The notes beneath the pieces are model-generated. The model ran no database searches. It had not been told where the DNA came from and worked only from the letters and a program-made list of their open reading frames with translations. From assembly GCA_025024175.1 (NCBI GenBank), contig QCXZ01000001.1:19468001-19532000 (forward strand): a DNA stretch of 64,000 bases. Direction: 5' to 3'. Shown here in pieces: positions 1 to 12,711 of the stretch (the stretch's first letter is position 1; each line of letters begins with the position of its first letter). Source of the DNA: Rhyzopertha dominica. Its lineage: Eukaryota > Arthropoda > Insecta > Coleoptera > Bostrichidae. The position numbers and the translations under genes were made by a program.

Positions 1-3000
1 TAACAAGGTGTATGCTTGACGATAGGGTAGTAGCTGTGGGGGTAACTTTCTCACTCTGCGCATTCATATGCCGCGCCTCTATCAGAAAACACAGTATTTG
101 TTTACTTAACATCTGCTTTAGATACATTATTGGACAAATATGCCGGCGGTTGCTGGATGTGCGAAAACGCCAGCAACTAACCTCGTGAGCTGTACCGCGA
201 TTATCACATTTCGAAGTATTCTGCTATCAAAGTTTAAACGAGATTGCCACAGGGCGCATGGTGTAGAATATTTTTGCCAACATTTGATACCCTTTTACGT
301 ATAATGATTTAATAAATTATATAAAAGTCAAATGTAATTGCTGTGAACACTTTTATAACCATGAACGATTTGATTAGCATCACATCCCTTTTTCGTTCAT
401 TGTGATACGAGCTTTTGGTAAATTGTCAAAGCTAAGATTTTTCTTACAGTCTTTGATAAAATGTGGCAACATACATGACCATTAGTTGTGTTATCAGCTA
501 TTTGTCAGTGGGATAGGTCTTATCAAACAATCCTAATAAAGATGTCTCGCAAAAGGTACTCCCTCATTGTTGTTTAGGCATCAGGTAGAATGGAGGTGGT
601 GTAGAGATTCGCGAACAATATCTACTATTGTTCTCAGCACCATCTGCCATTAATTATATAACAATGACACACAAAAGGAGAAGAAATGCTGGAGAATATA
701 AGAGAAAGCAGTGGGATCTCTATTAACCGGATGTGATGTAATAAATGCTATTCAGCGGAGTATATACCCGCTGCTTTATTATGTTCTGTTTGCCGATAGC
801 GCTGCACTTGCTGAACAAGATATAATTTCAAATTGGAGGCATTCGAGGCTACATCTATATTCAGACAGTTTTAACGAAATATCTATTTTAAAAACTTTGC
901 TCTTCACCTTTTTTTATACATTTACTGGATTAAAATTACTAAGCATTTTTAACTAGTCATAAGTGTTTAAAAACTATTTTATTTCAGTAACAGTGAACTT
1001 TATAGCAAAGTTAGTTTAAGAAACGGTTTTTTGCTATTTTTTATTTTTAGGCAATTTTTTTGTTCAAACTTATTATTTCGGATGACGCTACATTTGCCTA
1101 AATGGATATATACCCAGACAATTGCCGACGTTCCTAGCCTAATGAAAATTCTTAATGGACGAAGGAAAAACATACACTGTATTTTCAGAAACTGAATGCA
1201 TGGGCTAGTATTATTCAGCAACACATTATAGGTCCATACTCCACAAATAGGAATGCAAAAAATGTAACATACTAATATTGGACCTAACATTGTACATTTA
1301 ATTCGCGACGAATATCGACGAACAGTGCCAAATTGTAACGGCTTTTCGCCCCATTTTGGTGTTGAGGTTTGCATGTATCTGGATAATATTTTTCCAGATT
1401 GGTGGATAGGTCATCTGGCAACCACTGGATTTTTGTACCTGGAGTCGTTTAAAAAGTCTAGTGTATGTACTAAGAAAATTCACGCAATTTGCAAGACCTA
1501 GATGTGCGAAACAAGGAAAAATGAAAAAATACTGCCTAACTGGCTGCATTAGGTCCTCATTTTGAAGATTTAGTTCGTTGTAAATATTTATTTGTATATT
1601 ATGAAATAAATAAAAGTCAGTATTAACACCTGTAGAACCGCTTTGATAACGAATTTTGTCGTTTGTTTGAAAACATCATTTTATACAATAATTATCAAAC
1701 CGTACAAAATAAAGTCCCAGCTCATTTCAACACTACAAATTCGCAAAAAAATCATTTGGTTGCCGTCAAAAACAATTTAAAAAATACACCGTCATGACAT
1801 GCAAAAAGCAAAAGCCGGATAAGAAACGAAATATAATTAGTAAAAAACTTTGGTTAAGAACATTTTGCTGTAAAGTGCAGGTCTACATAATTAAGCCCGC
1901 TATTCCATACTTCCATACCCTGTATTTGCTGTAGATAACAACACCTTACATAGATTAATGCAATGTTGATGTGCGGGTGGTTTTACCATGAACATTACAT
2001 TTTCTCAAACGTTTAGATTCATTAATTTTATTTTATCAGCCTGTTTGGCTGTGTTTTGAGGGCTTGTAGCAAGGATTTGTTATTCCTCATTTTGCTCACC
2101 TCTAGTTGTATATTAATAGTATATTAAAAGTTGTAGAGACTTCCTGCTTAGACTCATTGGTATTACATTGGTTCCCTCTTTTATTTGTGTAGGTTGGCTA
2201 GTTGAAATATTTAGTTTAGCTTATGTCAGGTTTATTTCTGTGAACTAGAAATATTAAACCTTATGTAATTTAGTAAGAAAACATAATTTTTAAATTAGAT
2301 TACTACTATTACGTTCCCAACCATTATTTATTGGTTGAATATTCGTAGTGATTTAAGTCCTAAACGTAGGTGAAATCGCAAATTTTGAAAAAGTATAATA
2401 ATCTAGTTTTTCGTTGCGTCTCGAGTCGTTATATAATTTCTGTGAATCTATAACAAATAGCTTATAGTTTCAAATACTTATTAATTTTACAAATTCACTA
2501 AAAAAAAACTCCAATTTTTTGCTGGTTTAAAGGTAGGGTCAATTGCTAGAAGGTGTATAAGAAATGTCCTTAGGAAATAAGCAATTAATGTATTTTACAA
2601 TCCCAGTGATGTTTAACCAGCTAATTTTTATTTCCTAAAATTTGTTATTACACAACTTTTAATTCGCTGCATTACTGCTGACTTACCTAAGTTATGTTTT
2701 GAATTGTACATTGTATCTAACTATAATTCCGACTTACTATTTACTAACTAAGCCAGAGAGTGTAAACTACTCAAATATATACAGCAACACTTTTCAAACT
2801 ACAATTGGGTATTTTCGCAATTTCTTAAAATAATGCGAAGGGCAAGTGTATATGGCCTTAAATTCAAGTGTTGTATTTTGTACATTTTATTTGATTAATT
2901 ACATGAATAACTAACAATACCTTCAAAACTGAAAAATTCCTGCGTTAATTAATTCTTGCGGTTGCATAGTCGTGTGACGTAATTTATCATATCTGCCAAT

Positions 3001-5716
3001 TGCAACAATGACGGTTTCAGGGTTAATACAGATTTAATCAGTCCTACCAGTTTAAAATGGAATGAACACCCAACACATTATAGAATAAATTCAAAAGGTA
3101 CAAGTCTTATGCGGCATACCCATTTTCGATACTGCTTGTTTTTGGACATATTTCAAATGAGCATTGCTTAATGAATACATAAGAACAATCAACCTCAGTG
3201 GTAGCATACTTATTTATGTATGCATTGTTTTGTTTTGTTTTGTAGTGGAAGTGATGTTTTGTATATGGCTTATTATCAGTTATGCACAGAGCACTGAGCT
3301 TCCTTATGCAATTTACGACAATTTGGTTTGTTTGAATCCTGGATTTGGACGTTGGAAAGTAGTCGACATCTATGTCCCACTAATACAGCCTATTAAGATC
3401 AGTGTCACCTATACTTACTGCGTGGTCCTTTGACTGCTTGCGAAAGAAAACGTTTTATGGTATAGAATATATTAGTTGCTAAATAGATGACGTCTGTATT
3501 GGTTATTCAGCTGAATTGCGTTTCTCATGGATTTGCTTTCGTCTTAGAACACAAGATGAAATATTGATTGAATAACCAACACAGATAGACCTTACCATAC
3601 GACTTCATGCAAGTGAGAGAGAGGCCAGATTGTTCTACTAAGATAATCTCTCACTTCACTTCATACTTAGTGCGGTGTACCTGTATGAAGTCATCAGTTG
3701 CTATTTTCATTCGACGGAATAAAAATAAAATAAAATTAATGAGTAACGGAATCTTTTTGGACCACCACAACAAATACTCACCCATTTGTCGTCTAGTAGT
3801 CGATCGGAAATACTTCTTTTAAGTGTATATTCTATTCTGAATGCATGTACCAAAATGGAAACAAGAAGCATATTAATATAGTAACTGAAAGTATCTTTGT
3901 AACGTTTATTCCTTACGACAGTGCAAAAATGTATTATATGGCGAGTGCAAAACATCTCACATTTAGCTATATATTACTGAAAACCTGTTTTTAATTCACA
4001 CTAAAAGTGGAGCTGTGTAAGCAGCAGTACGTTAATNGTATAGCATGTTGTTATAAATGCAATACCTATAAACTGTGCTTCAGGTGTGTAACGTTATGGA
4101 ATAAAATAAATACAGTTGTCACCGCANTGAATGTTCTGCTGTTACAGTGCTATACATTAAACGTATGGTAGCAGAGGGTTTCATATTTAATTTAAAGCAA
4201 ACTATGCTATGAATCCGCGCAGCTGCTATACATATGATTAGACTTAACTATGCTGATTTCTACATTGTCAACAATAACGCAAGGGTACAACATTCTCCGG
4301 ACGCCACATTTTGAAATACCCATATATGATTAAGTCACGATAAAGCTGTTTTATTTTCAGGTTAAGCATTTATTATGTACTCTTTAGGTCCGCAGTTCTT
4401 AATAAATCATGAGGGACCGTTTTATTCGCGTAATCGCGCAATATACACATTTGGTTTTACAGCTCACAATTTTGGGAATCACGCTATGCCAGCGGGTGTC
4501 GTGCACGCAACCAACGCTCAGGGTTGGCTTTCGTAGTAGTTTTTACCGTTTCGGCTAGTGCTGCGTAACTAGAACTTTGCAAGCATTTATTTATTTATAG
4601 GCTCAGCATTGACAAAGTGTGTTTGAAACGAAGTGTACGCAGTCGTAAAATTCTTGTTGCCTTAACACTCCGTTTGTTTTTTAACTTGGTGTAATGCAGA
4701 ATATTAACCTATATATTTCCTCCTAGTTAAATCTTTGACTATATAAAGCTAATATAATTATCACAGGTAATGCATATCAAAAAATAAGGCCTCATTCCAT
4801 GCATATTTTTCCTTGTAGCTGATATGTTCGGGTATCATAAGTATGCAATTTTTGAAAGAATTTGCTGCAAGCCTTATGAAGAGGCCGTCCCTGGTTGTTT
4901 CCATATACCCATTTTTATGATTTAAAGTTAATACTACCATTATACTTAAGTCGATTACGAAAGTTTGTTTAGAATAATTTGCGTGGTAAGAAGTACACAT
5001 GCACGCGATCTATAGTATTTAATTGATGTCGGAGTTTTTATAAACTCATTAGAATGGAACCTTTACCTACATAGCATATGGCTGCCACATTGCCCCAGGC
5101 CCGAGTGATCATTAATAAAACATACCGTCAAGACAAATTATGCACGCCCGAAGGCATGGTTGGAACCTGTTTTTATTGCGATATTGGTAGTTTTTTTAAT
5201 TATAACAATGGATTTGTTTCCTCCCATTTATTAGTGGTTTGATATGACCCGCATTCTAAATACTGAAAGTGTCCTAATTAAATGTTCACAGAATTTTAAA
5301 GTTACGTCATCAATGACGTATTTCCATTACCATCATAAGATTCTCGTTACCACAACGCAGAAAGAATAACAGAACTGGTTGAAGTTTTGCCTTGGTGCAC
5401 AATGTTGTCAAATACATTTCATTCATAGCATATTGTTCCTTTGATAGTGTCACTTGATATTTACAATGGACACTTTGCTTTTCGCTGTCAGTGAGTATAT
5501 TTGTAAGCTTCTGGTATAATGTACAACATGACACAACTGAACTGAATACTTGTGACTATATTATAACGCATTACAATTATTACCTGGTATTACTTGTGCA
5601 TTATTACATGTCAATCTGTCTGTGTCCATTCTGAGGCTAAATTTAGTGATTTCATACTAACTCATAACGTACCTATTTTTAACGAATTATGTTATCCTCA
5701 TGTAACCTGAAAAGTC
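1..5716. other. AT-rich intergenic DNA, no gene seen
   Basis: All open frames here are short and have no recognisable domain or consistent codon pattern on either strand. A small hairpin is visible at about 3489-3592, where GTCTGTATTGGTTATTCA is approximately repeated in inverted orientation. No RNA gene or complete transposon is recognised. Confidence 0.6.
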
Positions 5717-5719
5717 TTA

Positions 5720-5875
5720 GGGTCGGTTGCACAAACGCGGATCAATTTGATCGCGGTGTTAACCTCGGATCAAACCATGGCAAAACCAATAAGAACGCTT
5801 AAAATTCTTAGTTACCATGGTTTGATTCTAGGTTAACACCGCGATCAAATTGATTCGCGTTTGTGCAACCGGCCC
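5720..5875. mobile_element. PIF/Harbinger-type MITE
   Basis: This 156-bp element is almost a complete palindrome. The left arm starts GGGTCGGTTGCACAAACG and the right arm ends with its complement, beginning GGGCCGGTTGCACAAACG. The arms pair over about 64 bp with about five mismatches. It is flanked by the trinucleotide TTA at 5717-5719 and 5876-5878. A 3-bp TWA target duplication with G-rich termini is typical of PIF/Harbinger elements. It has no coding capacity. Confidence 0.85.
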
Positions 5876-6588
5876 TTAGTATCTCAGTTGTCTTCCTGTA
5901 ATTACCTATATAGATTTTATGCTAAGCAACAATAGCAGTCAGGTCACATAGTTTTAAATGATGGGGGTATGTCAGGTGCCGTCATTTATCATTTGCCATT
6001 CAACGCTGAATCGAAATATTTTATTTTTTGATCACTTATTTGAAATTTGTATACCCCCTTCAATTAATACACTCATCATGTGTAATGTAACTAGTTGGTA
6101 AACTTCAGTGGCGAGTTCTTGGTCTTGACAAAGGGATAAAAAGAACAAATATCTAGAAGTATAGGTGGTTCTTGTTTATTACAAAAAAGACATCGATGAG
6201 ATAGGAATTTACACATTTTTTGTCTAATACAGCTAAAATAATTGTAATGTGTAATTTATAGTAAATAATAAATCATGTGAGCTGTTAGAGTCTTGAAAAA
6301 TGTTGGTTGTGTTCCAAAAGACCCTAATGTTTTAAGGAAATAGTCCACTGTCATTAAACCTGATTGTCTGAAACTACATTGCACTAATTTTTGTAAAGAG
6401 AACTCAAATTTCAATTTTCCAGCATTTGTTTGTCACTTTGGAGTCACCCGAAAGACAGAACATATATGATGTTGACGTAACCGTACGTTATACGAGCAGT
6501 ATGGAGCGATTTGCTATCATTAATTAAAAAACGAGTGCGCCTTCGAAAAGATTCATTTTATTCAAAATAAACAAAGTAATAAGTAATA

Positions 6589-6741
6589 TTATTTCTTTTG
6601 AACATAAATTACGGCATCCCATATATTTAAATAAGTGTCAGCTGCAGGTTTAGGACCACCATAAACAAGTTTTTTTGCCTGACCTTTATACCTATCTCTT
6701 CGATGGGTTTCGTCTAGCATTAATACTTTTGCAGGACGATC
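6589..6741 (-). CDS. Possible terminal exon or retro-pseudogene fragment, unknown protein
   Basis: On the minus strand, 50 codons stay open from a TAAG|AT boundary at about 6742 to a TAA stop at 6589-6591. The product is basic and has a coding-like composition, including LMLDETHRRDRYKGQAKK and ending WDAVIYVQKK. A perfect AATAAA lies about 27 nt beyond the stop (reverse complement at 6557-6562), as expected for a last exon or a retrocopy. The in-frame TAA just upstream ends in AG, so it could be a splice acceptor, although no convincing polypyrimidine tract precedes it. The protein is not recognised. It could be a host gene's last exon, a transposon remnant or chance. Confidence 0.3.
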   Translation of the reverse strand, partial: DRPAKVLMLDETHRRDRYKGQAKKLVYGGPKPAADTYLNIWDAVIYVQKK

Positions 6742-7178
6742 TTAGCATTTTATATTATTAGCATTCCTGTTCGTACAAATTTCGATAAATCTCCAATTTT
6801 GGCAACAAAACGCAACCTGATGTATTTTGACGTCACAGCCTGTTGAAACAGCCAAATTTAGTCCCTAATCGTTATCGTACTGTAATTTGAAAACTACTAT
6901 ATCACTATTTCAGAACATAATTAGGAGGTATTATTGTTTGTGCTTCATAACAGATTTACGCAATAAAAATATGAAAATTCTCTATTATGCCAAAGTTGGA
7001 CCTAACCTGACCTGAGGTGACTAACAATATTTAAAAAGTGATAATTAAACTGAGCTCTCTGTCTTTGGTTTGAAACAAAAAAGAATAGTATTATCAAAAT
7101 CTACTAATAGCTAAGCAAATTAATTAAAAAAATCAATATAATGTCCATGCTATAGGTACTGCCTGCACCGGAATTTTT

Positions 7179-7227
7179 TAGAAGTAGTACCCATTAAGGC
7201 AGCTAGGCGGCTTTGCCATCGTGTCAG
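7179..7227. repeat. Dispersed repeat, copy 1 of 3
   Basis: This segment (GAAGTAGTACCC followed by GGCAGCTAGG and GGCTTTG) recurs at 15604-15651 and, more diverged, at 35419-35466 inside the Polinton. The family is not recognised. Confidence 0.65.
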
Positions 7228-8305
7228 TTCATTTCTGGCTGATAACGTTTACAACTGTTTTTCTACAAACATCCAAAGTGTTAATTAAAAATAATTTTGA
7301 TAGTTTGTAAAAAACAGAGAATTTACATTTGATTGAATTCTGGGCTTGTAAATAAAATTTTGTAAGAGTTATGAGGACCCCGCTTACCTGGCGTCCGATA
7401 TCAGACGTTCCTTTTAAGAGTATTTCTCTTTTTAAGTTAAACGTCCGCAACAATAATTTTTCTTTGTCCGCTTACGTTTAGAATTACCTTTTACTTTGAA
7501 CATCCTACGGAAACTTTCGTTGCTCTCTCAAGGCTGCATAAGTTTTATACATGCAGCGAGCATTGCTTCCATTTCATTACCCACTGTCGAGTTTAAATTT
7601 GTTTTACGACCCTAGTGGGCATGAGGAATTTGCTTTATAAGGCCTGGCATTTTTTATCCAGCCCGGCCCCTTCTAGGGCGAGTTGACCCACTCAGTTTGT
7701 TCTCTAGCTCGCACTCAAGACGCGGATGAGGGCAAAATGTTTGTAATACTAGGATGAAAGGATAACAGGATGGAATGACCTTTTCGTTCTGAGCATTTAA
7801 TCCTGCGGCATTACAATTTCAAATTTTCTTTCTTTACAGCGTTCCATTTCAGCATTCTTTTGATGTTTGCGGGAGCGCGATGTCCGCAAAGTTTCCTCCT
7901 TGTTATTGAGATGATTTATTTTGTTAACATATATTTCATCCTCGAAAAGGCCCGAGAGGAGATAAAACCGTTTATCTAACTGAGGTTATTATACTTTTGC
8001 TAATGTTTCCTTTTTTCTGAGAATCATGTATATCGTGCGCTTCTGTAGATACAAAACTATAAAGGGTGTAAATCCACCGCGGGCATTGAACTCTGAAGAC
8101 AACATTTTGTGCTGTCAGGAGACTTCTTTGAATGGCGGTTTAAATTAAAACAAAAACAAAATGGATGCAATTAGCTTGCTGATTGGCTTTCCTGATACGT
8201 ACAAGCTGTAACTTAACAACTCTCTACAGTAAATTATTGGTAATGATACTTAATAACATGCGTTGAAAACTGATCCATGTTACTCTACTTGGATTTCTCG
8301 AATGT

Positions 8306-8833
8306 ATTCTTGTTAAATAACCCTGGCCAAGTTTAATCCACAATAGTTTATTAACACATAAACCGCTTATCGTCAATACCGAATTACAAAAGAAAATATT
8401 ATGACGTCAGATTAATAAAATTAATCTAAAAATGTAAGCAATCAATCTTGACTAAAAATGGAAAGCAAATTTCAAACCAGAAACATAAAAATTAGCGTTC
8501 AATTAAAAATATTAGAAAGGGACAACTGTTATATTGTACAAACGGGAAGATCCTTTCTTATTAAAAAAACTATTTAAAAATTTTAGAAATACGCAAAATT
8601 TTAAATGGCAAAAATTGGACAACTGTTAATAATTTTTGCAATTTCAGTTAAGTTGCATTACATTTTTAGTCAAATTTATTGTTTACATTTTTGGATTGAT
8701 TTTATTATAATAATTTGACGTCATAATATTTTCGTTTGTAATTTGGTACTGATGATGGCTTATTAGCCGACAGCGTTTTGCCTGTTAATAAAATATCGTT
8801 GATTAAACCTGGCGAGGCTTATTTAACAAGAAT
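8306..8833. mobile_element. Foldback element, non-autonomous, about 528 bp
   Basis: The left side, from ATTCTTGTTAAATAA, and the right side, ending with its complement TTATTTAACAAGAAT or near it, pair over roughly 110 bp. Both arms contain ATATTATGACGTCA. The inner part continues a weaker palindrome, with GACAACTGTTA on both sides. No open frame survives. The superfamily is unclear because no unambiguous target-site duplication is visible. Confidence 0.7.
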
Positions 8834-10885
8834 GAATAATGTGCGTTGTACCTATTTCTAAAAGAAGAAAGCGTGTACTGTAAACTTTTCAACGCTCGAT
8901 GAACAAGTTTTTTATAGGTGATGTGTATTTCTTAAAGTGCAAGATGGCGCCACAGTCGCTATCAACTCAAAAAATTTAAATAATAAACGTTACTTTCAAA
9001 TCAGTGGTATTCCGACAAAAGCTAACGTATTGCAATGTGTGGAATGTGGTTATTGGTACAGATTTTTTAACACAGCGGGAACTTTTTCATCGTAATTGCT
9101 TGTGTATAATAGGGTTATTGTATTTGCTATAGTATGGGGCGTATGTGTTGCGAGTTTGTCGTAATTGTAGCGGATTGACGAACACCATTGGACAATATTT
9201 TCCAAATGTTCAGAACCATATAGTCAGCCCCGAAGAAAAATTAAATAAATGTCCGAAAGCTGAGCAGTACTGTTAAGGTTAATTCCTGAATTACTTTATT
9301 TATTTATTTAACTGCGTACCCTAAATATACAATCACCCGCAAACTAATTATGAGTCAAGAAATAATTTTACTTTATACTTTTAATTATTATAATATGTGA
9401 AATAAAATTATATAACGCGTACCATCTCGGGTAATCTTTTGTTATTTTCGGCCTCTGAAAGAATTCATTATACAGTGTGTCCCAAGAAGTTTTAACAAAT
9501 GGAGAAAAAGTCACAAAAAATGTTTTTGATGAAAAACTCTACATGACTGGTAGGTCCATAATTAAGTATAAAAATTTTTAAAACATCGGCTGGAATACAC
9601 GGAAAATCTAAATTATGATTTGGAGTGTACCTTGAAACTGTAGTGAAGAGCAAAATGTTCATTGAAATTGTTATTAAGTAGCAAACAATTAGTTATCAGT
9701 GAGTTTTCCAGATAAATAGTTCAAGATATTGTTAATTAAAAGAAATATGACATCTTAAATTACTTAAATGCTACGGAACTTTGAAACGCTTCGCGTTTGT
9801 TGCAGTGATTTTTAAAATTATATAGGTACGTTTTGGTACTGTAAGAGTCTCATTCTACGCCTTTTTTTGTTGCCAAAATTGATTATTGGTTAATAAACCC
9901 GTTCGAGGGAATTAAGTGTAGAGGCTCCTGTTGGCACCAAGAATTAATGATTTGGTTTAGTTTTGGCACGTTACTCTAGAAAGAGGATTTAGTTGATTTT
10001 AACTCACACTACCTATTAGTCGACCTACGCATATAAAAGGATAAATTGATCGTCGCCTGCATGAAATAAATCAGAACAATTTGCGGGATCGACGCCAGTA
10101 CGTCAGCGGAACGAGTAAGAAGACAGTTGCATTCAAGAATACAGCAGAGTTTTACCACAGACCCCTGATGAGTTGAGAACCACTAACTATGGTAGTACGT
10201 CTGACACTCGTATCTCGAACAAGGAGAAAAAATTCCGAATATTTCTGGTACGTTGATATGGTGCTCAATCGAGTTGGTACCATATTTTTGTGGTATTTCA
10301 TCCAGAAAGTCAGGCATCCGGTTAAAAAATTGTAGGTATCTTCCTCCATTCATATTATTTCGCAAAAGAATGGTCCAACAATTCTGCCTTTGTAAACGTC
10401 ACGTCATACATTATTTTTAAATTAATATTGATCTCTGGTTTGGACATGAAAATTGGGATTAACATCGTTCTACTATGGACAATTTTGCAAAGTTACTCTA
10501 TATTGGACGTAATCGTTGCTTCGTCAAAGAAAAGTACTTGTCGTGTCAATTCTGCTTAGATCCGAGCACAAAATTCAAGAGTTTGTATGGTCTAAATGTA
10601 TTTGACTTTAGAATTCGTGCAACTATAGTTTTACTTATATCCAATAAATTGGATCGTTTTCGAANTGAATATTTTTCACGACCAACAGTATCAGTTTCAA
10701 TATCTCCATTTCNAAGCCATACACGATGTTTCTTGCTATATTTATTTGTAGAACTCTTGAATTTATATATTACATACCNGNCAATTGTGAAGTACATTGT
10801 TTTATCAGGGTAGCTATTATTAAAAATTATTATTAAAGAGGATCAACCTTCCATTATGCTACATCTTTAATTTTATTCATCCAAC
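8834..10885. other. Intergenic DNA, no gene seen
   Basis: Only short unsupported open frames are present. ACAGTGTGTCCC near 9473 resembles the end of a TA-inserting DNA transposon, but no matching second terminus was found nearby. Confidence 0.5.
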
Positions 10886-10890
10886 CATCG

Positions 10891-12711
10891 CACAGAGGAG
10901 TATTTGTATTGAAAAACTGGTCATAAGTTAGTAACTAAAAATTTCAAATACGGAAATAAAACTTGTTAATTCTGAAACAATAATAAATACATATAGGTGA
11001 GGGCCGTGAATATTTTGTATGTTTTTGGTAGTAGGTGGCGGTGCAACTTGTCAGAAGTTGACAGTTGCGCGCGGCAAGTTTATTCGTTGTTATCGTTTCG
11101 TATCAAGTTATACTTCAACAAGTGAATTAGTGAATGTGTAATGAACTTTGTTAAATTTCGTAAAATGGATTGTTCTGCCGCAGATATGTATAACATAATT
11201 TAATAATCTTTATTGTCAGTTTATTTCTTCTCATACAGAAATGAAATTTTTTTAAAAGTCACAAAATTTTCGGTAACGTGTTGTTGCCAGATTTGTAAAT
11301 TACTTTTTTATTATACTTCTGATCTCTATTGGACAGTAATTTTTGTATTAGAAAACAGAGAAAAGATCGTAGTTTCAAACTTAAAATGCGTTAGCTGCGA
11401 ATATTTGCGAATTTGAATTTTGGAAGTATTTACATACATTTACCGATTTCTAAAATAAGTACATGGTTAATACAAAGTTCAGGAACAGTTCAAAAACTCC
11501 ACTATATGAAAATAAATTATTTGGAAATTTTGGATGGATATGAAGTGGAAAGCAAAGAATAAATTTTTGAATTTTTTGACACTTGTTTAACCGGAAATAT
11601 GCCCCTACTTCATTTTTTAAGTTAATACTTCTTTTGGCGCCCTTGGTAACTATTGAATTGAACGAATGGGTCCCTTAACTACCTTAGTACGTCATACAAC
11701 GCTGAATACAGTATTACCAATTTTAGGCTAGATTTAGCGGAATTCGGGTTTTTTAAGCTGGCAAAATGACAAATTGTGGACAGCGGATTTTGGGACTTTT
11801 ACAAATGACCATATTTTTGTGAACAATGCTTTGTTGTTTTAACAAAAAATTTGTTAATTTTTGCGTTTCTTTTAATATAGATTGCAACAGTACATCCAAA
11901 AATTAAAGGTTATTTGTTTTGATCGTAAGAAAGCAATTCTCAATATTTTTATATGGTGACAATCTGNGCGGTTCTATTTTCTTAAATTTTGTATATAAAT
12001 GTTGTTTTTAAGTAGGTAATTATTTCATATCCTTTATTTTAATTTGCCTTCTAGATACAATAGTGATAATTATAAAATAATAATGCAAAACAAACTCAAG
12101 AATGTAAGCTTTAACATTTTATATTACTGGAAAATTTTCTCTTCTGAACATTTTTGTTCATAACATTTTATCGTGCTTAAAAATAAACGGAATTTGGATA
12201 TGTAAAGACGCAATATGGCGATCATACAAAAAATGAAAACAAAAGTGTGTGTCAATGTCTCAAAAACAGTTTATAGAAAAAAACTGAAAACTGCATTACT
12301 TGAAATATTCAATAAAATATTAACAAAAATTAACATCAAATTTGTTCAATATTTCCATACAAACAGACTAAATATATAGCAGTTAATAAAAAAATATAGC
12401 AAATAATAAAAAAATATTTTTTTAAACAAATGCCGAACGATTCGTAATCGATTCGTTTTTTATTGCATATTAAATAAGCCATTAGGCTACATAACTATAC
12501 CTATTTAATCAGGTTTTGCGTCTTACAGTTTTCGATATTCCAATGGTGAGGCTTCTAAATTTAACACCCTGTATATTTTTATAAAACTTTTTTGCATCCC
12601 AACCCATAAAATGTCTTTTAAACGTAACGTATTAAAAGGTTATATCGTTTAAAGAACCATTCAATCAACAAATGTTTTTGGCCGGTTTCTGCGTGCAAAT
12701 ACTCCTCTGTG
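10891..12711. mobile_element. Non-autonomous TIR DNA transposon, about 1.8 kb
   Basis: CACAGAGGAGTATTTG at 10891-10906 is exactly inverted at 12696-12711. The pentamer CATCG flanks both ends (10886-10890 and 12712-12716). A 16-bp perfect TIR with a direct duplication strongly indicates transposition. The interior is AT-rich with no transposase-like frame, so it is a deletion derivative or a MITE-like element. Termini starting CAC recall CMC/Chapaev-type elements, and an internal CAGAG start would recall hAT, but the 5-bp duplication fits neither cleanly. The superfamily is left open. Confidence 0.75.

Larger units (their letters stand above)
5879..8305. other. Intergenic DNA with one possible exon and one dispersed repeat
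   Basis: Apart from the coding-like stretch at 6589-6741 and the repeat at 7179-7227 (listed separately), nothing recognisable is seen. Positions 7600-7740 are GC-richer than their surroundings but have no long open frame. Confidence 0.5.
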
